The position numbers and the translations under genes are program-made. From Dicaeum eximium (lineage: Eukaryota; Chordata; Aves; Passeriformes; Dicaeidae), in assembly GCA_013396995.1 (NCBI GenBank), contig VWZP01006003.1, positions 1,988,255-2,052,254 on the forward strand: DNA of 64,000 nt, written 5' to 3'. This document shows, in pieces, positions 39,301 through 48,300 of the stretch. The notes beneath the pieces were generated by a model. It had not been told where the DNA came from and did no database searches. It was given only the letters and a program-made list of their open reading frames with translations. The number at the start of each line of letters is the position of its first letter. Within the stretch, counting starts at the first letter, position 1.

Positions 39301-42300
39301 ATTTGCTGGATTTGTTATTTTCTCTATCATTGGCTTCATGTCACACATCACAAAGAAGTCGGTGTCAGAGCTGGCCTCCTCGGGTAAGCAAAAACCCAGG
39401 TTCAAATGCAACAGCAACCTGTGAGAACCATTTGTAACTGAGTGTGGGGTGCTCTTGGTTCTTTCCTGACTAGGTGTGCTGAAGTTTTATTTTGATATAG
39501 TGAAATATTTAGGCCATTTGCTGTCTGAAACCTTCCTATGGAGAGTAGATACTACCTATGTTTTCAGTAGATGTGATCAAAATTTGGAGTCCCTTTTTCA
39601 TGCAAAATCTTTAGATTGTGATCTCAGAATAATTTTTTAAACAAGATGGGACTGTGTCTTTCTGCACAAAGACATATTTTGAAATTGCTGTCTTTCCAGA
39701 GAAAGCTTTTATCTCAAGAAACAGCATTTTGTGGTGGAAAAAAGAACAAGGCACCAGGAAAGTTATAACCAACTCTGAATATCAGTTTCTTTTTCTAGAA
39801 CAGTGCTCCAGCTCCATTTAGTTGCAATTATTTGATGACTTTCTTGCTTGCAGGACTTGTTTCTCCAATAATTTCTGTCTCCCCATCTTGCACCCATTCC
39901 TCCCACCGAGTTGGTGTGTCACAGGCACAAAGGCACAGGTGTTTCTAGCTCCTGTATGAAAACCCCAGAGTTCTGGGCTGTAATTTTTGTCCCTCTATTT
40001 AACCATGGTACTTAGCTGTGACTTCCCATCAAATGCTTTGTGAACATGGGCTCATCCCTCTTTTCATTACTGCAGGCCCTGGACTGGCTTTCCTCGCCTA
40101 CCCACAGGTTGTCACACAGTTGCCCTTGTCCCCACTCTGGTCAATCCTCTTCTTCTCAATGCTGATGATGCTGGGTCTGGACAGTCAGGTGAGACAACCT
40201 AGGGACAAAGTGAAGGAAGATACAAAAATGTCTTCAGGTACAATTGTGGTGTCCCCTTGTGCACTTGGGACAGTGCTGAGCAGAATGGGTTTTTACTGTC
40301 TCATGGTGTGAGGGCTGTGCTTTCCTGCAGCATTTTGGCATTGTTGTTGATGCCAACAGCAACCCTGAGCAGAGCTGCAGCTCCCTGGTCTGGTCCATAG
40401 GTTAGCAGGGGTAGATCCTGGCAGAAGGAAGGAGTCATGCCTTGGAAAAGGCTGGTGCCTGGGTGCCATCACAAAACAAAACAAAAAACATTATCTCTGC
40501 ATTTTTACAAGTGGTGATAGGGTTTTTTTCTGATAATTCATCATAAAAGCTACCCAGTGAAGCAGTGAATTGCAGTATGCCTTCCTTTTGGGTGTATCAA
40601 ATTCAAAGGTTCCTGCAAAAACCTGCATTTGATCTGTCATATCCGCCCTTGTGCCCACATGCTCTTCTCTTGCAGCACAAACCTCCAGTACAAAATGGAT
40701 GCTCTCTTGGATTACAGGCAGTGTTCATAAACCCAAGCCTTCATCACAATCGGACTCAAACCTATTCCTGAAATGTCATACCTGGTTCCCAGGAAAATCT
40801 AATCAGCCAAATCTGGTTTTCAATTATGTCATACTCTCATAAACACTTCATAAAGCTCATGAATGCATTGNTGAAAAGAAACTACATTTACAGAAAAAAA
40901 AATTATCTGCATGGATTATTCACTCAGTGGTGGTAAATCGAAACATGACAATAAGCCCTATAAGCACTCAGTGGAATTTATTTGCTGCATTTGCTTCTAA
41001 AATACCCCTTGAAATTCTCCATGTCCCTTCTGACAGGCAGTTTCGGAGTGCAGGCAGTCTGTTGGGACGCTATTGTTGCCTGGAGGAAGAGGCTGGTGGG
41101 GAATGAAGCATCAAAAGGAAAAAAAGTTTTTAAACAGCACAGCTAAATACATGTGAAGAGTCTTTCTGCCTGCATGCTGGAGCTCTGCTTCATTCAAACA
41201 CACCAGCAACAGCATGGCAGCTTTATGCATATAAACCACTGAACACAGGCTGCTACAATGGCTGCAGTTCCACATGGATTTTGAGGCGTTCCGTTAAAAA
41301 AAAAAAAGCCCAAAACAAAGGGTTTTCTACGTGCTGATTACATATTCTTTGTGGCATTTGCAGATGGGGAGCAAGCATTTTTCATTTCATTTTTCGTTCA
41401 GCCGAGTCGGTGAGGCACAGCAGGGCTGAGGGCGTTCCGGCACCCCGGGGCTGCTGCGCTGACACTGTCGCTTGTCACCGGCAGGGCACGGGAGCCCAGC
41501 AAGGGAAGGGAGGCTGGGCTGGGATTTGTCTTTGTGCTGCACCCACGAGCTCCAGCCCTTCAGTGACAATGGGAGTGGGTCCAGCGAGTCTCCCCCAGAT
41601 GCAGCACAGCTCCATCTGCCTCTTCTGCCAGGGTGCTCATCCCCTCTGCGGCTCCTCGAGTGGGATGAGTGACCTGCAGTGACAGACAGCTCCCTCCTGT
41701 GCCCTCACTCGTGTGCTTTGGTGCTCCCTCTGCTCTGATCCATCCAGGCTTCAGCTCTCTCCCGTCCAGACCCTCTTTTGTAATATGCTGATGCTTCCTT
41801 TTAACCTACCAGTTTCCAGGTCAGGCATTTATTGCTCAAGGAAGCTGGCAAGCCTTGTGACTGCCAGCCTGTGTCTGTCCCATGTGAGGCAGCCTCGCTC
41901 AGGTTGGTCATGAGGATTTCCAGCTGCCAGCAGTGAGACCACTCTCGTGGATCTCTGCTGCACATTTGGGAGAGGGTGGAAGACAGACTCTCCTTCAGAC
42001 AGAGGTGCCACACCTGTATTGACTCCCAAGCCCTGATTATGGAGCTTACCCATAATGATTAGGCCCCTAAAGGGGAGAAGGAGCAAAAGAGATAAGTTAA
42101 TGGAAATAAAATGCTTGGGAAAGAAATAATATCATGGGGTAAGGCATGAATAAGAAAAGAATATGTGCTAAAAATTGTAGCTGGAGAAGATTGGTGGGAA
42201 CAGCAGAATTTTTTGGAAAGCAGACTGCAGTGGTAAGAACAGGAGGCACAAGTGCTCAGCTTCTTGCCACTCTGAAAGCAGCATGCTTTCATTCAGGTGC

Positions 42301-45300
42301 CTACATGCACAAGCAGCCAAGGTTTGGTCTGTAAGCTGGGAAATGTGAGCCCCATGCCAAGCTCCTGCAGTCCCTGGGGCTGGAAAGGTAATCCTCCTCC
42401 AAGCTGCATCCCCTATGAACTCTGAGGCTATCATGAGGCAATTTTCAGTAAATGGTATGAAGGGCATTGCCTATTCCATGTCTAGAAAAAGCAGTGTATG
42501 ACCATTTGTTTCTCCACCTTATCCGTTACACAGGAGCTTAACTTTGAGAGGAGACAAAGAGAATTCAACTCACTTTGTAGCCTTATTCCTCATCACCCAT
42601 CTCCCTGTCTTTCCCTCTGTGCATTCCCTGATTTTGATCATTCTTCCTGCACCAAAGGGCTGTCAGATTTACTCCATCCCATTATCTAAGGCATTATTTC
42701 CTTTGCTCCTTTTCTGCTGGACACCACCCTCTGCCCCAGACCAGGGCTGTTCCCCTCCAAACACGTCTCCCTTTCTGGTCTCAGATCCCCTGGCCCTGCC
42801 ATGGCTCCAGCAGTGCCTGGCCATGCATCCATGTGGAAGGAATAGCTGTTGACAGTGGATTTTTTAGTCATGCTATCTCTTTACACTGTGGTGCCAGCTC
42901 AGTCCTGACTCTTCCAGATGACAAGCCAGGTGGGGTGGGGTGAAGAGCTCACTGTCAATGACTATAAAGGCAGCTCAACCCATGTGTGAATGGCAAAAGA
43001 TGCTTTAATGGCACTTGTGTCCAGCATAAAAAGCTTAACTCATTAAAAAATTCAAGTGGAAGCAGTTGAGCTTTCCATGCAGATATAAAACCCTGGGCAT
43101 GCACATCCCCCTTTGCCTTGCCCTGGCCCATGTGGAAGCCAGCCCCAGCAGTCAACAGTGTGCAAGCTCTTCCACCATCCCTGCCCAGCTATAGGTTCAG
43201 GCACTCAATTTTTCTTCCACACATCTTCCCAACCCTCTGCTGCTCTTTTTGGTCTGTATACCTCCACCTCCACTCTGGGGGATTTTTTCTTCCCAGGGAT
43301 GGGGAAGTCCCTGACATCAAAAAGTAATGAAACCACTTTCATTTTCATTGCACTGGCTTGTACATTTGCTCAGCATGACCAGGGAAGCCAGTGTGCTGCC
43401 CTCATAAATTCCCAGGGTTGTTGCTAGAGGCAAGATGTGCTCTCTGAGAGAGGTATGCTATCTGTAGTTTCTGGGAGCGAGATATAAGAGCAAATCTCAC
43501 AATTTGTCAAGAGGTAGGAGGGAAGGATGTGCTTCACATATATACAGTCAAACTGCCCTTGTGCCAGACGGCAGAAGGCAACACTCAAGGGGATTTCATC
43601 ATGTGAAATTTCATCATTATGGTGCAGACAACATTATTATACTGTGGCTGGTGCAGCTCTGCACAAACCATCCAGGGGTTTCCACCTCTAGAAAGATGAT
43701 GTGCTGTGAAGATGGGCTTTTGGTGTGCTACCTGCATTTAATGTTGTGTGCTTAAAAAAGTAAAATAAAGTCAAGGACTGGGTAATCAGAGATGTTGCTA
43801 TTCACGTGCACACGAGACTGGGTCATGCAGGTCCTCATTGAGCATTCCAGATCATGGAACAGCACAAGTGCTGTTGCCCCAGACTGAGAAGAGCAAGAAG
43901 GGCAGAGCAATAAAGGGCATGTACATGTCCCAGCAGCAGCCAGACACACAGCTGTGGCACAGGGCTTGGCAGTGTGGGGAGCAGGGCAGTGATGGGGAGG
44001 CCCTAGAAAGTTTGTGGGAAGAAAAGAAGAGGCTTTTCATGAGAAGCAAAAGACAGAGATTTATCTCAGCTATTTTTAAGTATTTAACTTTGGTGTTCCA
44101 ACTTCATCTATATTCAGTGGGGAGAGAGATGAATTTTCAGAAGATGGTTCAGACCAACTTTGTGCAAAGATGCCTCTTTCTTTTCTAGAGTCTGCAGGGT
44201 CCACATATCACTAAGGTTCTCAACATTGAACTTTAATGTGTGCAGGTTAAGTTACATATATATATATCTCCTCAGTGTATGCCTTTCCCCATAGTTCTGC
44301 ACTGTGGAAGGGTTCATTACAGCCCTGATGGATGAGTATCCTCGAGTCCTAAGAGCCAGGAAGAAGATCTTCATCGCAGTAGTCTGCTTCATCTCTTATC
44401 TCATTGGATTCTCCAACATCACCCAGGTACAGAGGGCTGTGCTTGTACCTCCATTCCTGACACCTTTCTGGCCACTTGGCATAGCACAGCACCACCAAAG
44501 CTTTGGGAGAAGTGACAGCCTTTCTCCTATTCTGGATAAAGGGGTTTGCTCATCACTGCTACATCTCCATAATTTTTACCATTATCCTATTTTCAGTCTG
44601 GCCTGTTGTTCTGCTATTTGCAATAAGGACTCAAGCCACCAGAGCCCAAATTTAGGCAATGCTTGCTTCAAAGGGTTAGGATAACACAAAGAAAACCTGT
44701 TGGGGGCTTAAACATCTGGAGCTGAAGCTGAGGTTCACATGAGGGGAGGTGAGGGCTGAGTGGTCTGGAGACCATTTGTGGAGCAGTGTGGGTTCATGAG
44801 GAGGCAAGGCAAAACTCCAAGGAGGGGCAGAGCAGACTCAATTAACTCCATCTAAAGCAGAGAAATATAGAAGAGATCCCAGTGAATTCCTTTTCTTCTC
44901 GCCCTCAGCTATGCCTGAACAGGCTGGCTAATTGTCTGCAAGAGCACATGAGTTTTGCTGCTGGGAACCAGACTCCAGTGGAAACGTTCTAACAATGGCT
45001 CTACTGTCCAAGGAAATTAACATTAAACCAACAGACATGGGCAGTAGCAATCCAAGCTGCTGGTTGATATTGTCAATATTGTCAATCAGAATCTATAACT
45101 GAACTCCTTTTCCCTTTTTTATCTTTTCAGGGTGGCATTTATGTCTTCAAGCTGTTTGATTACTACTCAGCCAGTGGCATGTGTCTTCTTTTTCTTGTCT
45201 TCTTTGAGACCATCTCAATTTCTTGGTGTTATGGTAAGCACAAAACACCTTGTTCCTTTGTTTTCTCCATGGGCATGGTGACTTACTGAAAAAGCCAAAG

Positions 45301-48300
45301 CCAGTGAAGACAATGATAATTTTGCAACCGAAAATAGCTTAGGCTGATAACTTCAGAAAATCAGGAATGGAAGGCTGTCTCACTTCTCCAGGCCCTCACA
45401 AAGATCTCTGCACAGACTGGCAGATGCCCAGTGTCCTTCCCTCTGGGCCCTCAAGAGGACACCAGGAACATGGAAGCTGTTGGCATGAATTTGTGTCCCA
45501 GTACCCCATCCCCTCCAGCTAATGCCTTTCATGCCACACTGTCACCCTCTTGCAGTGCCTGGCCTGTGCTCTGCCATGAGAAGAGGTGAAGACCATGGTG
45601 CAGAGATGATTTTTTTTTCAATATTAATTTCTTTTTGTAGGTGTGAACAGGTTTTACAGGAACATTGAAGAAATGATTGGCTACAAGCCTTGCATGTGGT
45701 GGAAGATCTGCTGGGCCTTCTTCACACCTCTTGTCTGCCTGGTGAGACCTGGGGAATCCTGTGTGCAGGGGTGGGTCTAGAAAGGTCTCTAGATAGGCTG
45801 TAGGGAAACATTATGTTCTCAACTCAGCACAGGACTGGTGCAAGGGGGTCCCAGGCAGACTAGAGATGGGTAAAGTGATACAGGAGCCTCTTTCACTCTG
45901 CTTGCTGGAAATCACCCATAAAAAAGTTCTAGATTATTGCTTTTAATCTAAATGAGGCCATCAATTCTTCTTTTTTTTTTTTTTNGATGCCAGAAGATAA
46001 GCAAAATAATTTAAAGCTTTAAAAAGCTATTATTGGTTCTGGCTTTCAGCTACTCCAGCTTCAACCTCTGACAGGCTTATGAGAACAAAAGCTATCACCA
46101 AATGCAGGATAAGTGACTGCAGAGCAGTTTGGCCTTTGCAGGTCCTTGCCCTTCCAGCAGTAGTGCAGGGAGTGGTGTGCTATGAAGACCCCCCAGAGCA
46201 GCTGTGAGGGTGCTGTTTACTTGCATAGGAGCTGCTGTGGAGGCACTGCTTGTCTGAGCAGTCCAGTGAAGAAGGAAATCAGGGGTATTCAAATTCCAGC
46301 TTCTTACATAGGATAAGAAGAAATATATGAAATTAGCAGTTAGTGGGTTGTAAGAATCTAGACTAATGAAAAGAGCTGTTGGGTTCCTGCACGGCTGTTG
46401 GGAGCTGAGAAGGTAATGAAGGAAAGAATGGCTGGACCCTGATTCTGCACTTTCCCCTGATATGACTGGTGTTCTTTTCCAGGGTGTGTTCTTCTTTAGT
46501 GTGGTGGAAATGACCCCTCTGACACTGGGAAAATACGTCTATCCTGCGTGGGGACAAGGCATCGGTTGGCTCATGGCTCTGTCCTCCATGGTTCTGATTC
46601 CAGGGTACATGCTCTACTCTTTCTTCACCTCAACAGGGACTCTTCGGCAGGTAGGAACAGCTTCACCACCCTGCTCTGTGCTCAGGGTCAGCTCCTCCCT
46701 GAACTAAGCCTGGACCAAGCAGACCCTGCTCTGACAGAGTTATCAGAGTGCACCAGGTTGGTGCTGCAGGAGCTCTGTGCACCGTCTCCCCCAGGAGAGA
46801 GGGAGGGTTCAGATCAGTCCCAGTGCACTGAACAGCCTCCAGTGACATGGGCTCACTGGGGAGGACCTGCCAGCAGGCTGAGCAGGACACATCTAACCCT
46901 GGGAGGTCTGCTGGGCTGTGGCTGGACATGCAGACCACCTTCAGGAGGTCTGCTGGGCTGTGGCTCGACATGCAGACCACCTTCAGGTCTACCCTTCTGA
47001 CTGTTGTTCCTCATTGAGGTTTGTGTGATCATCACCACAAAAACGGAGCCCTCCTCCCCCGTGCCTTTGGCATGGGGTACTGGAGCCATGGAAGAGTTTG
47101 GGAAGAAATCCTTGAGATTTCTTGGCCCAGAGAAATCCCAGCTCCTGATGATTCCTGGCTATGAGTGTTCACTTGGCACTTCTCAGCAGAGAGATCAGCA
47201 CCTCCAAGCCTGAATCCTGAAATGTCTCAGGCTAGGCTCTGCTAGCAGCAGAAACAAGCATGGGGGTGGTTTGTCATGTGCCTTTCAGAGAACACTCAGT
47301 GACTGAGGGGTTAGGAAGCAAGAAAGACCCACAATAGCCACCACACTAGTCTTCTTTAAAACTTTTTCTTTAGTAATTTGAGCAGGATTTTATGAAGCAG
47401 TGAATCATGAGTCCCTATGTCATACCCAGTACTTACTGTTAAGATTTTATGTACAGTGTTGACATTCAGTCTTGAGAGCACTGTGCCCCAAATCCCTGGC
47501 TCAGTGCTTACAGCTGTGAGACGTCACCCCAGAAGTGTTGATTTATGACTTTCCCAGCCCAGCTGGGAACAGCAACCAGATGCCATCTAAATCACATGAG
47601 TTTATTTTAGATATGCTATCTTTTAAACAAAGTTTTACTCAATGAAATTGTGGCTGGAATTACTGGGCTGAGGTCAGCTTCGGGTTCTCTACCTTTGAGG
47701 TGAAGTTGCAGGTGGATTTGAGTTTTCTTCCTCCCAAGATTCCATTTGGATGGGCTCTGATGCAGGTGAACTGGGTGGGTTTGGGATCTCAGATCTGCTT
47801 TCAATTTCTGGTTTCTCATCTGAAGCTGGGTTTAGGTACTTGTCCTTCCTAAAGGACAGTAGGAAGCTGTCCTTTAGGAAGTTTGAGTCAAGCCAGAGTG
47901 TTTTGTTAAGCCACTTAGTTGATTTTGGGTTGAAGGTCAGTGCAATTCCAACTGTAGGCCCTTTCTCAGACATTTACAGGGTTCCTTATTCACTCATAGT
48001 GGAAGTTGGAAAAGGGGGGAAAGGGAAGCCTGAAAGTACAGATATGGGTTCAGCCCTTTGCCTAGTCTCAGTCCAGTTCCACTGGAGATGGAGAAAGCAC
48101 ATTGCAGCATCTGGGGGGGCCCAGACTGATCTGTGACCTCTCAGCAGTAGCTCGACTCCTCCTGACCAAAGGCTTGTGCCAATTATATCACACAGTCCTT
48201 CCGAAGTGCTGTGTACCCCTGTGCTGCCCCAGGGGCTTGGAGGGAAGCTTGTGAGTGTTTCCACCCATCCCCTCAGCATCTTGTGCAAACCATCAGCACC

